A stretch of DNA of 64,000 bases from Promerops cafer (GCA_013398275.1 VZSE01008498.1:453873-517872), one strand, 5' to 3'. Counted from the first letter of the stretch, positions 30,801 to 40,027 are shown. The notes: generated by a model from the letters alone, not told the origin. Numbers and translations are program-made.

Positions 30801-33800
30801 TCACTCTATTTTCAAATCCTCTGGCTATAGCACACACATATTCTGTTAAATGTGTTCCTCTCAATCAGCTGCATCCTCAAAGAGGTACTTTCCATGCCTA
30901 GACTTTATTAACATATCAATCTATTGTGAAGATAGGAATAAAAATAAATAAAATCACACTTCTTGAATTTAAAGAAGTTGGTTATCATTTATAGAATAAT
31001 TGCAAAAAAGAATACTGAGACTGAAAAAATAAAGCCAAGAACACAAAAAATGTAGTCACATGAGCTAGAACAGTTTAAAATTACATAATTACATGTTATT
31101 TCTCCATTCTGCAAAATCCATATTAAATCAACAAGAAATACAGTGCCCATCCACAGAGTGAGCTACTATTTTAAATAAATGTAAATAATACTGTGCAAAA
31201 CAGTCTAGAGGAAAATAGCTATCCCACTAAGAAAACCACCAAAAATCAATAATCAAGCCAAACTCACATCCTCCATTGCAATGTAGTTTCCCAAGGAATT
31301 TGTTTGTTTAAGCGAGGGAAGTTTTGAAAAGGTGTTTTGCAATTCCTCATGGATTATCAGCTGAAGAGAACTTGAACATGCTCTTTTACCTACTAAACTA
31401 ACATAGCCCATATAATTTGACTGCCACAGAAAATTATATGATAAGCATCGTAACACCCGGAAAAAATTATCATTTACAGTTATTTATGTTAGATGGGCTC
31501 TGAAAAAGTAACATTTGATACTGGACTTGGGTCCCCCATAGCAGACAGACATTTTAAATACTGCTTCCTGCTCTTAAAGAGCTCATATACAAATACTCAG
31601 TTATTCCTTGTTTAAAATAGACTATTTCTTTTTCTAAAGCACAGGAATATTACCTCACATAATAGCAAGAACTTTTGAAGTACAGCAAGTACTTAATTCT
31701 CTCAAATGCCAAAGGAGCTTCTACCCTGGGAAAGCAGCACTAAGTTGGGAAATACAGAAGCTGATCTATTTTGTTCATATCTATATCCTTAAATTCATTC
31801 CCCAGGCTGCTTCAATTTATGTAAGGTATGGTGCAGTATTAAGGTCAATTTCACGGTACCTCTCCAGCCCAGACCCAGCAGCTACCCACATTAAAAACAC
31901 CTCAGTTTGATTCCCAGCAACAGCTCAGATGAAGACCACAAACTTTGTTCAGCTATGGGGCCAGAAATGAAATCTATGTGCTAGACATACCATAAGAAGT
32001 CTATAGCAATACGTGTCCCAAGTTCACTTTGTTCTCCAAGCAAGTAGTAAGACTGATGGCTCCAAGAAGTCTTGCTAACTGAGTTAACAAAAAAGAAAAC
32101 ATTGTCACAGATCCTGCTACAGGGTGCAGGCTCCACAGGCACCAAAAGTAGCAGCTTTAATGGCTTTCCTAAGTAGAAAGAAGCCCTCAGGAGCAGCCCT
32201 AAATGTCCCTACAAATGTACCTCAAAGGGCTTGCAAGAATGGAATTTTCAAAAATTCAGGAGGAAACTCTGCAACACATACACAGTTAGACATTAAATGG
32301 AAAATAACCTGACTAAATTAGAGGAGATTCTTGTGGAACAGCAAAGACACCTCCCTAAACTTAAGTGTACCCTCAATCCATTTAAAACCTATTAGTTTCT
32401 ATAGGATTTTGAATTTTCTTGCTAACTATATTGGCCAAAATTTTTATTCTTCCCCTCCCCCACCAGTTCAACATGAAACAGATTCAAAAACACGAGTATT
32501 AGGATTACAGGCTGCCAAAACTAGAGACTATTAGAGAGAGTTATGATAGAAAACAAAAGCTAACCTTTATAAACCACTCTAGCCCTATGTAATCAAATTA
32601 AATTTGTTTTAAAAACCGAACATATTAAGCTGTTCAAATAATAGGATATCTGCCAAAAAGAAAGTCCATTCAAGGATTTTAATTGTAGCATTTGCTCTAG
32701 TTAGTCAAGTGTTTGTGAGTGTTTGTTGAAGACCATAAAAAAAAAAATTCATGGCATTAAAAGCTAAACTTGAGGGTCCAGTTGACCCAGCCTACATAAA
32801 ACATTTGGATATGTTTTCCTTTTCATGTTTCATTCTGCTATCCATAAATCAATAAAAGGGTCAACACTTTGCAAGCATTCTATCTCACCTCATATGTTTT
32901 CCACAAGAAGTCTGTAGGGAGTCCCTGCTCAACCATACTTTGCACGTGTTTTATGAACACTGCCCCTCCTACCTATCATGCATAACTCCATTGCTGCACC
33001 CACATGAAATCTGATGAGGTGTTCACCCCAATTACAAGGGCAAGTGAGGAAAGAAGCACTACGTGCTAAGTAAAGGTGGTAGAAGACAGTAGTAGATACA
33101 GAGGAGGGATTTGATTCTTGTATGACTGCTACTTCATGAGGCCACACAGTGAACTGCTTTTCAGCTGCATCTCTCCAACTGAACAAATCTAGCCTGAGGT
33201 CTCCCCACTCACAAAGCAGTTTCTGCTATGTCTTCAACTCTGTCCAATGTTCTTTTGTCAAATTATCCTCTTTCCATTACATTTCTAATATTTACCTAGT
33301 TTTGCAATTTCACAAGCAGTAGAGAAGTCCAATACAGGCAAGTGCACATCATCTTGATTGTTACCACCGTATCAACCTTACAGAAAAATTTACTTGGCTT
33401 CAAAACAGCTCCCTCCAAGTAGGTCCGCTATACCTTACAATTGAGAAACCCCAAAAGCCAGGCTAACCTGTGCTAACAGAGTTTCTCAACCTATGTCATA
33501 CTGCAATGGAAGTGATCAAAAAGATGCCTGATTTGGATCCTCCTCATTAAAGGGTAGGTGCTGGTGTGATGGTGAAGCCTGGAAGATTATTCTCACATAA
33601 TCCCTAACCTTTCCTTTCATGAGCACACAGGCCCCACTGAATCAGATCTGGGCTCTATGCTAGAGTATTTTTCCTACCAAATTAAAACAGCAGAAATGAG
33701 TTTGAGATACCTGAAATTCTGTTAAAATTACTAATATTACTAGAGTATAAAAACCCATTCAAATGTTAACAGCAAATATAATCTTAAAAAATATATTTCA

Positions 33801-36800
33801 ATAAAATAGAAACAGAGTACTTCTCACTTTACAGAATCAAAACACTTGCAAATGAAGAACATGTAGTAAGTTTTTAATACGAATCCATGAAATTTGCAAC
33901 ATCTCAAAATTAATTCAAAGTGATTATATTCAAACTGAATTGGAATCAAATTCTTTCCTGAGGTCTGGAAGTTGTCTAAGATTATAAACAAAAGGAATTG
34001 TTTTGGGGAAAAAAAAACCAAAATCTGTGAGAAATGTTTCCTAAACAGATCCACATTTATGTACTTCATTTGAACAGGACTGTGTGATGGTTTGAAAGGC
34101 TCCAGAAAGACAGATCCAGTTTGGAGACCAAAGTGGCTGTCATCTCTCAAGAACACATTTAGTACACAATCTGCTGTCTATTTTCCCAGCAAGAGGCACT
34201 AGCAAGGAAGCAGTGGCCAGATGAATTACCTGGGCGGGCATTGGTAATTGACATTATCGACACTGTTCTCTTCACACAATTTTTTCCCCTTTCTTTATGA
34301 ACACCAACTTAACATGCTCTTATTCACCTCTTCTTTCATCACCTGTTGCTCCAGTGTCTCAATATGCTCTGGTTTTATTTGTATACGCCTTCCGTCTGTC
34401 ACTCAATCCCAAACATCCCGATGATCATATTCTTCCTCAAAAATAAGAGATTAAACTGTAATATAAAAAATGATGGCAAACCAGCTCAGGAAACTAAAAT
34501 GTTATAGTATTTTAACAATTTACCTCACTGAATTTACTATGACTGCTTTATAGCAAGCAAGAAGGAAAAAAAAAAACCAGACTGCCCAGTGGGCGAAAGA
34601 GGAGAACTACTCCAGAAGTCAACTATCAGATCAGGTAACTACAATACAAACCCACAACCACCAATGATCAATCAATTCCATACACCACTTTTTATGTTCA
34701 CTTCAGTCACACTCTGACTTTTAAGGAAGGTTTCATGTCATATTTATAGATGCTAAATTATTTTTTCATTAATGAAACAAGTTTATAACAGCTCAAGGAT
34801 CCATCTGGCAAATATGACTTGAATGTAGCAAAACCTGTATATTTGATGGCACCTGAGATAAAAAGCTCAACTTCCTTTAACCTGCCTGTCTCAAACTCAA
34901 GCAATGACACTGACCTTAGGTTTATTTTCACCAGTTCATCCCCATTCACCAAACCCCACTAACACTAGATTATAGTATCAGTGAGGAGAAAGCAGATTGC
35001 TGCTATATCTATAAGCCGTATTTGCTACCCGGACAACTGTTACCTGAGAGTGAGGTGCAATAAACAACAGTCACCCCTACCAGCAGGCAAAAAGCTGGTG
35101 GTCCGAGCGATCAATGCTGCTGGTTTGGAAGAGCCAAAAATGTAAATGAGATTGTGGTAGTGCTCTTCATTACCAAGAGCTGGCAGGGATGTAGAAGACA
35201 ACACTCCTGGCAGGAGAAGGTAGGCCAGTGGAACCGACAAAGCCCGCACCATCCTGCACGTGCAAAATGGTATGGAGAGGGTCTCCTGCTCACACATATG
35301 AGCTTTGGTATTCCAGCCTAAGAAAGCTTTCACTAAGGTAACTGGTATTAATCTGGCTTTTAGCAAGATGTTAAAATTCTCAGGGGAAAGAGAAGTTTGA
35401 TCTCATGTCATGGGATATGATTAATGATTCAGATACGAACTGTATCACATGTGTGACTTAATGGTAAGAACTGTACAAACAGAATGAATGTACTATTTTG
35501 ACAGTACTCCCTGAAGACTACTGATGTACCAAAAGTTGTTATTTCATTTGGTAGCAGTATCAGAATGCAACAGTCTTGCTAGATAGATAGATATATATCT
35601 TATATGTATACATATGCACACATGCAGATTATTTTTTATACATACACACACACACACGGAGATATATATATCTAATGCAAGCAGCCAAAAGAAATAGCAT
35701 ATGGACATGCTGGAGCTGTATTTTAGAAAACCAGTGCATAGAAAGTAGCCCCTATTCAAGGGCTCCATGATTTTGGCTGCCTTGGTTCTGCAGCCAGGTT
35801 GGCATTTAAGGCAACATCTGACAGTAAGAATGCTCTCACTCAACAACTGAGTTAAATCTGCTGTTGTACTTTTATGTGCAGCTTTCACTCTGCTCTTGGT
35901 CCACCCAGCTGCCAAACCAGCCAACAGATGAACCAAATTTCAGACATGAAATCTGTCCATTCCAATGTACCATCACTATCCATGTTTCAAGCTCTTGGCC
36001 TTAGAATGAAATCCTGGAATTAAGTGCTGGAGGCCTGTCAATGGCATATCTTAATGTCAGTGCTGCCTGACTTCATGTATCAGCTCACCTGACCTAGAAG
36101 CTGCCAAGAAGTACACACATTTCTCAGTCTCTGGACCAGCTCAAGTACGGAAAGTAAACATGACATGAGAAATAAATCAAAAAGTGAAAATACTGCACAA
36201 AATAGGTAATCAGTGTGAAAAAAACCTCCAGTAAACTTAGTCATAATGTACAGGTCACAAGTTCTTAAGCGACAGCATGGTGACCTCAAAATACCAGTTT
36301 GGTTTTACCTTGCACAGGCATTGTATTTCAGTGGAGATCAAAAACCAAACACCGTCCTCACTCTACTGCCTTGGCCTATCGTACTACATTTGGGTCACTT
36401 CTGGAAGAAATGCCAACACAAGTGACTCTCAGTGGCTGATTTTACAAAAGCAGCAAATCTTCCTTCTATCCCAAATCAAAACCTAGTTTTACTGTCAAAA
36501 AGGCAGCTCGAAAGGGATGTTAGGCAAAATTGCCTTGGGTCTCCTTCATATTGCCTCGCTCCCTCGCGGGCCGTTTGACATTCATATTAATTGAATCAAA
36601 TACCACCTTTTTTTTTTCCTTTCTTCCCACCCCTGGTGGCTTCATATGTCCATAGCAGGAAACTGGATTCCTAACTAAATGGGAAAGCTTTCTACAGCTT
36701 AAAGGCAACATTATTTTTCCATTCAAAAGAATAAATGATTTGCCTAATGCTCCTCATCAGATATACCTCAGTTTCCACTCTGGTGCACAAAACAAATACT

Positions 36801-39482
36801 AGAGAATAGGTGACTGACTTAACAACACACTACAAGATATCCTATGAAAGCTTGACATGAAAAGCCACAAGAATTGAGAAAAATATCAAACTGTTCCATA
36901 GCAAAGTCTACAGTCAGTGTTTTGAAAAAAAAAATCCAGTTTACCTGGAGAAGCTGCTAAAGAAGTGGTTAAAAAAAAAATCAGAAACAGAGCACTGCTA
37001 GTAGTCTTTTCATAAGCTCCTTTCCCATATTACATTTAGACTTGTAAGACCCTTGCAACTATGAAAAACCATTCCAACCTAGCTGCTCCAAACTGTTTAA
37101 GAGAGCAACATCATTTTTTACTCTTTCCAACAATTTTACTGCTGCAATAGAGAAAGCCCTTTGTTTTCACTCAGTTTCTACCATTTTAGGTTCTCTTTCC
37201 TACTAATTAACTTAAGTGCATTTGCCTCTACCATTTCTGGCATGCAGCAACACGACACTGGCATGATTCTTGACATTTCAACTACTTCTCACAGACCCGC
37301 ATTAAAATCAATGAGTTTTGTCAACTTCATCTATTCCCTAATTAACAAGGGTACATCCAGCAGCACAGGCAGCAATGCCTTCTGTTTGTGTACTCAGGAA
37401 GATGACTTTGCATCAATTTAAACATTGCTTTAAACAGGAGTTTATCTTTACAGCTAGATCATTACTATGAACTTAACTCCCATAGCACCATTTTAGTGTC
37501 CTTCAGGACTTAGTAAGAAATTATTAAGTGCAACTCAGCACTGTAAAATTCTCGTTTATCCAACAAGGATGAGTCTTGATTACAAAAATCAGATAAAACT
37601 GGCACAAAAATGTAGGTTGCATGCTTAAAAGTTTCCTCCATAATAGAAAGCCTTTATGCTTAAATTTAGATTATAAGAGAACTACTCCACAGGATACAAA
37701 CTCACGTTCAGAGCATCATTGTAGATGTGTTTAAACTACGCTCCCCCTCATTCTTAACTTTATTAATTGGAAGTTTGCACTTCTTCCATTCATTTGTCTT
37801 TGCAGAAAAACACTTAAATCATGGGCAATTACTTGACATTTTGAAGATATTTTGAGATACTTGGCTTTCACATCACAAAGGTTTATTACTTCACACAGCA
37901 TTTAAAAACAAAGCTATTCCTTGTTCTCTATCCACTATTCTGAGCCACGGTTTGTGAATGGATTACATTTGCGGGTGGGGGGGGACAGAAGTGAGGGGTG
38001 AAAAGCCAACTAGAAAAGAGGAAGTTGTGCTTTTGAAAGTATCAAAGTGGAGTGCATGCTTTGCAGAGAAGTACAATTTCAGCAACAATTTTAGACGAAA
38101 TTTAACAAAAAATATCTAGCATGCATTTCAAAACGAAGCATCTCCTTCCTTCACGCAATTAACAGTGAGACCCAAGATATAAAATTTTAAATTAAATTCT
38201 GGCAATTCGCTATTGTAAAGTCATCTGCCACTTACCCTGCCTGAAGATCTAAAAACCCCACAGATTCCCAGGATGAAGTAACTAGTAGTATAAAAATTAA
38301 TTGTCACGTTTTTGCATTACAACAACCCTGCCCCAAAAGTCTTGTCATCTTTCACTTCGCCTTGCTGCAAGGAACGAGTGCAGCATTTCTTGATCTCATG
38401 CATAAAATGGTTTCGGTCCCCTCCAAGAGGGTAAAAGAACACACGGCTTCTACAGGAGGGAAAGCAATCTTTGGAAAAATCAAGATGTGTGGGAAACGGC
38501 AAAAGTCCTTGGGCTCAGAAACGCAGCTTCGAAACACCTGGCAGTAAATCAATGTCACCCATTTCGCTGTAATCCCTCAAGTCACTTTTATGAAGATTAC
38601 TTCCTGCAATGCATTCCTCACCCTGCTCCCTCCCGGCCGACAAGGACCCTAGTAAAGACCGCTTCAGGAAGCCGCACCGCTCACACGGGACCGGCGCCGC
38701 GACAGCGGGACCCGGACCAGGGCGCGGGTCACGCCTGGCACAACAGTTTCGTTAGCAGCCCCTGACTCCTGCCCGCCTCCCGATTCCCTGCCAGCGCCAC
38801 AACTTTCTTTCCCCGTGCCCCTCGGAGAGTCCTGCCGCAACTCCAAGGGATGCGGGGGAACTGCCGCCGCCCCGTTCCGGAGGTCTACGCCGCAAGGAAC
38901 ACCCCAGCGCCCGGCACCGCCGCTCGCTCCCGGCGCTTCCCTTCTCCCGCGCCGCGGTGGCGACCCCTCACGCTCCCTCCGACCTGCCACAGCGTGTCCC
39001 GACCGCACCGCCTCGCTCTCTCTCTCCTTGCCTCCCTCCTTGGCTCCCGGGGCGGCCGCGGCTGCCGGCTCCCTCCGGGGAACAGGCAAGGGCGCAACTT
39101 CGCGGAGTGACGGAGCGGGGGGCGGGCGGCAGGGCCCTCCCGCCGTCCCCGCGGCCACGGCGGAGGGAACCCGCGGGTCTCCCCCGCCGCGGCTCATGGC
39201 GCGGTGCTTTCCCGCCTCCCCGTCCCGCGCGGCGGCGGCGGCGACTGACCAGGGGTCGAACTCGTGGATGATGCTCTCGAAGCGGATGACGGCGAAGAGC
39301 CGGGAGCTGAATCCAGCCAGCCAGGCCAGGAAGAGGATGGTGAAGGAGAGCAGGGACTGCCAGCCCGCCGGCTGCGATAGGCCCCCCGACAGGCCGCCGC
39401 CCGCCCCGGCACGGCTGTGGAGCGGCGCCGCGGAGTTGGCGGCGGGTCTGTGCTTGTGGTCGGGGGCCGAGTGCTCCGCCAT
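795..39482 (-). CDS. STT3B: STT3B, oligosaccharyltransferase catalytic subunit, 5' half (exons 1-8)
   Basis: Seen: eight minus-strand exons, 39482-39250, 16684-16576, 14810-14523, 12846-12781, 9182-9083, 4575-4477, 2941-2795 and 843-795, splice in frame with GT-AG introns into 1091 nt, about 364 residues. The translation matches vertebrate STT3B closely as I remember it: N-terminus MAEHSAPDHKH, EFDPW-FNYR across exons 1/2, and SFDNEGIAIF in exon 3. Known: STT3B is the multi-pass ER membrane subunit of the OST-B complex (with MAGT1 or TUSC3). It transfers the dolichol-linked glycan to Asn in N-X-S/T sites, including sites skipped by OST-A during translation. The family is about 800-830 residues, so slightly under half is here; the SVSE-type and WWDYG motifs and the C-terminal luminal domain lie left of the window. 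STT3A is the alternative paralogue, but the long charged N-terminal extension favours STT3B. Confidence 0.97.
844..2794 (-). other. STT3B intron 7, with an unidentified GC-richer block
   Basis: Intron between exons 7 and 8. Most is AT-rich and featureless. Between about 1725 and 2460 base composition is clearly more GC-rich and contains a 96-codon plus-strand open frame (1844-2134) with no family I recognise. The texture suggests an old degraded repeat or retroelement, but I cannot name one. Confidence 0.8.
2795..2941 (-). CDS. STT3B: STT3B coding exon 7 (residues 299-347 plus 1 nt)
   Basis: This 147-bp exon has acceptor TTTCCATAG|GTG and donor CACAG|GTAAAT. It completes Gly299 and reads VFALLQAYAFLQYLRDRLTK, then QEFQTLFFLGVSL and AAGTVFLSVIYLTYT. 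It contains a helix, a charged loop (RDRLTKQEF) and a further strong membrane helix. It ends one base into the Gly348 codon. No open frame above 60 residues is apparent for it because the exon is short. Confidence 0.95.
2942..4476 (-). other. STT3B intron 6
   Basis: AT-rich intron. It contains a 15-nt direct repeat, TGTTTCAATTGTACA, at 4142-4156 and 4163-4177. A 152-codon plus-strand open frame (3797-4255) is low in complexity, overlaps this repeat and resembles no known protein. Confidence 0.85.
4477..4575 (-). CDS. STT3B: STT3B coding exon 6 (residues 266-298 plus 1 nt)
   Basis: This 99-bp exon has acceptor CTCCTAG|CA and donor GCAG|GTAAGA. It encodes AYSTFYIVGLILSMQIP, then FVGFQPIRTSEHMAAA, plus one base of a Gly codon. 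FVGFQPIRTSEHM is strongly conserved across STT3 proteins and sits at the luminal end of a membrane helix. The frame continues into the intron for five residues and stops at 4361, as expected for intron read-through. Confidence 0.96.
4576..9082 (-). other. STT3B intron 5
   Basis: About 4.5 kb of AT-rich intron sequence. I see no recognisable mobile element, RNA gene or additional exon in it. Confidence 0.85.
9083..9182 (-). CDS. STT3B: STT3B coding exon 5 (residues 233-265 plus 1 nt)
   Basis: This 100-bp exon has acceptor TCGTAG|GTC and donor ATTG|GTAAGT. It encodes VSAWGGYVFIINLIP, then LHVFVLLLMQRYSRRVYI, plus the first base of the next Ala codon. SAWGGY is a conserved STT3 signature. The hydrophobic stretches are membrane helices, and the basic RYSRRVY segment is a short loop. 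The exon ends in phase 1. Confidence 0.96.
9183..12780 (-). other. STT3B intron 4
   Basis: About 3.6 kb of AT-rich intron. The only interspersed repeat I can support is a short CR1-like 3' end around 9455-9597. A (TA) tract lies just outside the exon 4 donor (about 12761-12770). Confidence 0.85.
9455..9597 (+). mobile_element. CR1-like LINE 3' end, short fragment
   Basis: The stretch ending GTCCCTTCCAACTCAGCATA then TTCTATGAT matches the usual 3' end of avian CR1 elements (GATGATCTT...GGTCCCTTCCAAC...ATTCTATGAT) in plus orientation. The preceding GAGTTGGAC also fits. The left border is uncertain; GC-richer sequence begins near 9373. No coding part remains. Confidence 0.65.
12781..12846 (-). 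CDS. STT3B: STT3B coding exon 4 (residues 211-232)
   Basis: This 66-bp exon encodes 22 codons, beginning VKSVKTGSVFWT and ending CCCLSYFYM. The acceptor is TTTTTCCAG|GTG and the donor ATG|GTAAGG, phase 0 at both ends. It covers the short loop after the exon-3 helix and the start of the next membrane helix. It is too short to be seen as an open frame by length; it was found by continuing the protein from exon 3 and checking the splice sites. Confidence 0.95.
12847..14522 (-). other. STT3B intron 3
   Basis: About 1.7 kb of intron with ordinary composition. Nothing further recognised. Confidence 0.85.
14523..14810 (-). CDS. STT3B: STT3B coding exon 3 (residues 115-210)
   Basis: At 288 bp this is the longest exon in the window, with acceptor ATATAG|GTATAC and donor TATGG|GTAAGT, phase 0 at both ends. 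It starts VYPGLMVTAGLIHWIL and has membrane helices around residues 116-131 and 141-162. The segment LTRELWNQGAGLLAA follows, and then the second acidic motif, SVAGSFDNEGIAIF, with D194-N195-E196. In STT3/PglB/AglB enzymes this motif lies in the active-site region and is thought to help coordinate the metal. It ends FALQFTYYLW. An NVT sequon (residues 134-136) is visible; whether it is glycosylated cannot be told. Confidence 0.97.
14811..16575 (-). other. STT3B intron 2
   Basis: About 1.8 kb of intron. Near 14900-14955 there is a nearly pure A/T stretch. Otherwise nothing recognised. Confidence 0.85.
16576..16684 (-). CDS. STT3B: STT3B coding exon 2 (completes W78, residues 79-114)
   Basis: The exon follows a pyrimidine-rich acceptor (TTTCTTTCTAG|G) and ends at ACT|GTAAGT. 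At 109 bp it completes Trp78 and encodes 36 codons. These begin FNYRSTHHL, pass through GFYEFLNWFDERAWYPLG and end RIVGGT. This is the first luminal loop of STT3, directly after the EFDPW metal motif, and carries the conserved tract HGFYEFLNWFDE. It ends in phase 0. No frameshift or stop is present. Confidence 0.96.
26045..27834 (+). mobile_element. CR1 LINE, 5'-truncated, decayed reverse transcriptase
   Basis: About 1.8 kb of CR1 (non-LTR retrotransposon) in plus orientation, opposite to STT3B. Translated pieces in changing frames show the CR1 reverse transcriptase: a DNQGIRSSHDGF-like block near 26600, VDAVYLDLTAAFDT near 26710, and TSGVPQGSVLG at about 26890. The next block, normally FADD, is broken by a deletion near 26980. 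Further on are LDRLE, a KLVKGLEH block (about 27420) and RVVKHWNRLPRK (about 27690), then the non-coding 3' end with ATGATTCTATGA. CR1 normally ends in short ATTCTATG-type repeats, so the 3' end is intact. The 5' end lacks ORF1 and the endonuclease, as is usual for CR1 insertions. Several frameshifts and stops make it inactive. The left border is approximate. Confidence 0.9.
27546..27576 (+). repeat. G-rich 14-nt tandem pair, putative G-quadruplex
   Basis: GGGGTAGGGGTCAG occurs at 27546-27559 and again at 27563-27576, separated by GTC, inside the CR1 3' region. Four runs of four G with loops of 2, 7 and 2 nt fit the usual G-quadruplex rule on the plus strand. Probably a local expansion of the CR1 copy. 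Confidence 0.8.
27669..28159 (+). repeat. Near-perfect duplication, copy 1 (491 bp)
   Basis: Starts inside the CR1 3' region and continues into unique flanking intron sequence, ending just before the single N at 28160. It is identical to copy 2 over its length by eye except T27766 (C in copy 2) and one missing A near 28097. The two ends share no mobile-element border. Confidence 0.95.
28160..28160. other. Single undetermined base at duplication junction
   Basis: One N lies exactly between the two copies of the 491/492-bp duplication. This is the pattern left when two overlapping contig ends are abutted with a placeholder base instead of merged. Confidence 0.9.
28161..28652 (+). repeat. Near-perfect duplication, copy 2 (492 bp), including second CR1 tail
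   Basis: Begins AAAATTTCTTTGCTG like copy 1 and includes the last ~165 bp of the CR1 element (to about 28326) followed by the same unique flank. It differs from copy 1 by one substitution (C28258) and one extra A near 28590. Two differences in 491 bp is what two haplotypes or a sequencing error would give. Confidence 0.95.
30706..30731. repeat. (TA)/(GATA) microsatellite
   Basis: ATATAGATATATATATAGATAGATA-type simple repeat in STT3B intron 1. Confidence 0.85.
35581..35673. repeat. Compound microsatellite (AGAT/TA/CA)
   Basis: AGATAGATAGATATATAT, then mixed TATG/CA units, a pure (CA) run at about 35641-35657, and a closing ATATATATAT. Likely length-polymorphic. It creates a spurious minus-strand open frame with an alternating Val-Cys run. 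Confidence 0.85.
36554..36582 (+). repeat. 29-bp near-copy of STT3B promoter/5' UTR sequence
   Basis: Matches 39825-39853 at 27 of 29 positions in the same orientation. Both begin CCTCGCTCCC, differ in two bases (TC here, GA there), and end in the identical GCGGGCCGTTTGACATT. It is a GC-rich, CpG-containing patch inside AT-rich intron 1. The flanks do not match. Confidence 0.85.
39250..39482 (-). CDS. STT3B: STT3B coding exon 1 (residues 1-77 plus 2 nt)
   Basis: The start ATG has A at -3 and G at +4 (ACAACATGG), a strong Kozak context, and its first residues (MAEHSAPDHKH) match the vertebrate STT3B start. Residues 1 to about 40 form a polar, Gly/Ala-rich cytosolic tail. This is followed by SGGLSQPAGWQSLL and a hydrophobic first membrane helix at about residues 45-67. 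The exon ends in IIHEFDP plus TG of the Trp codon. Asp76 of EFDPW belongs to the first acidic motif of STT3 enzymes, which binds the divalent metal and acceptor Asn. The donor is TG|GTCAGT. The tail looks about 25-30 residues shorter than I recall for human STT3B. The open frame runs on into intron 1 as far as 38664, but that part has no STT3B similarity. Confidence 0.96.
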
Positions 39483-39485
39483 GTT
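39475..39485 (-). promoter_or_regulatory. YY1-like site overlapping the STT3B start codon
   Basis: The minus strand reads AACATGGCGGA, close to the YY1 consensus AAnATGGCGGC. YY1 sites at or just after the start of housekeeping genes often overlap the initiator ATG. Binding is inferred only. Confidence 0.5.
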
Positions 39486-39576
39486 GTACCCGGGGCTCCC
39501 TCGCAGCCTCTCCCTCCGCCCGGCGCGTGCGGGGAGGAGGAGGCGGAGGAGGGGAGGAGAGGAGGGAGGAAGGGCA

Positions 39577-39636
39577 NNNNNNNNNNNNNNNNNNNNNNNN
39601 NNNNNNNNNNNNNNNNNNNNNNNNNNNNNNNNNNNN
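39577..39636. other. Assembly gap of 60 N in the presumed 5' UTR
   Basis: Sixty undetermined bases lie 95-154 bp upstream of the STT3B ATG. The left flank is purine-rich (GGAGGAGG/GGAGGGAGG) and the right flank GC-rich, so a difficult GC-rich or repetitive stretch was probably lost. The true length is unknown. A further single N is at 39746. Confidence 0.95.
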
Positions 39637-39824
39637 GCCCGTTCTTGCTCGGCGCTCCTCGGTGACTCCCCGCCGCCTCCTGGCGCACCCGGGCTCTGCC
39701 GCTGCCTCCTCCTCCCGCCGCCGCCCTCACCGGCCCCCGGGGCGGNGAGGGGGGCCCTGGTGGGAGGGGGCTGCGGGCGGGATCCAAGCGGGAGGGAGAG
39801 GGGCAGATCGCGCCTCCCTTCCTC

Positions 39825-39853
39825 CCTCGCTCCCGAGCGGGCCGTTTGACATT
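39825..39853 (+). repeat. Promoter block repeated in intron 1
   Basis: Partner of the 29-bp block at 36554-36582 (27/29 identical). It lies 343-371 bp upstream of the STT3B ATG and could be in the 5' UTR or core promoter. Here the surroundings are uniformly GC-rich, so this copy is the likely source. Confidence 0.85.
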
Positions 39854-39988
39854 GCCGCCCCTCCGGAGCGGGAGGAGCTACCGGGGGAGGGCGGGGCTCC
39901 CAGGAGAAGGCGAGGGGGCGGGACCGATCTCCTCCGGTAGCGCCCTCCTAACAGGAACTCCGGTGACGGCCTGTCACGGAGCGACAGG

Positions 39989-40005
39989 TATTTAAAAGGG
40001 GCGGG
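39989..40005. promoter_or_regulatory. TATA-like element next to a GC box
   Basis: TATTTAAAA at 39989-39997 abuts GGGGCGGG (Sp/KLF-type GC box) at 39998-40005. On the minus strand the order is GC box then TTTTAAATA, the arrangement expected upstream of a start site near 39960. It is an inferred core promoter; many CpG-island promoters start without TATA. Confidence 0.5.
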
Positions 40006-40017
40006 TCATCCCCAAGT

Positions 40018-40027
40018 AGCCAATCGG
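40018..40027 (+). promoter_or_regulatory. CCAAT box 1 (NF-Y type)
   Basis: AGCCAATCGG, a strong match to the NF-Y CCAAT consensus. It shares CCAATCGGAGC exactly with the second box 85 bp to the right. Both are in reverse orientation relative to STT3B; NF-Y works in either orientation. Confidence 0.7.

Larger units (their letters stand above)
16685..39249 (-). other. STT3B intron 1 (about 22.6 kb)
   Basis: Large first intron from the exon 1 donor (TG|GTCAGT) to the exon 2 acceptor. From 16.7 to 26.0 kb it is plain AT-rich sequence. It then holds the CR1 copy and its overlapping duplication (26045-28652), a (TA/CA) microsatellite at 35581-35673, a promoter-like 29-bp block at 36554-36582, and the downstream shoulder of the CpG island from about 38625. 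No exon of another gene could be supported. Confidence 0.85.

Noticed and set aside
35040..35366. 108-codon minus-strand open frame in intron 1
   Set aside because: No recognisable motif, and it does not splice in frame with STT3B between exons 1 and 2.
38664..39249. Extension of the STT3B exon 1 open frame to 272 residues
   Set aside because: Similarity to STT3B stops exactly at the GT donor after Asp-Pro-Trp, and exon 2 resumes the protein; the extension is intron.
38815..39849. 344-codon plus-strand open frame (with N) and several others over the CpG island
   Set aside because: Low-complexity Arg/Pro/Gly/Ala translation from GC-rich DNA. It runs through the gap and is antisense to STT3B exon 1, with no recognisable domain.
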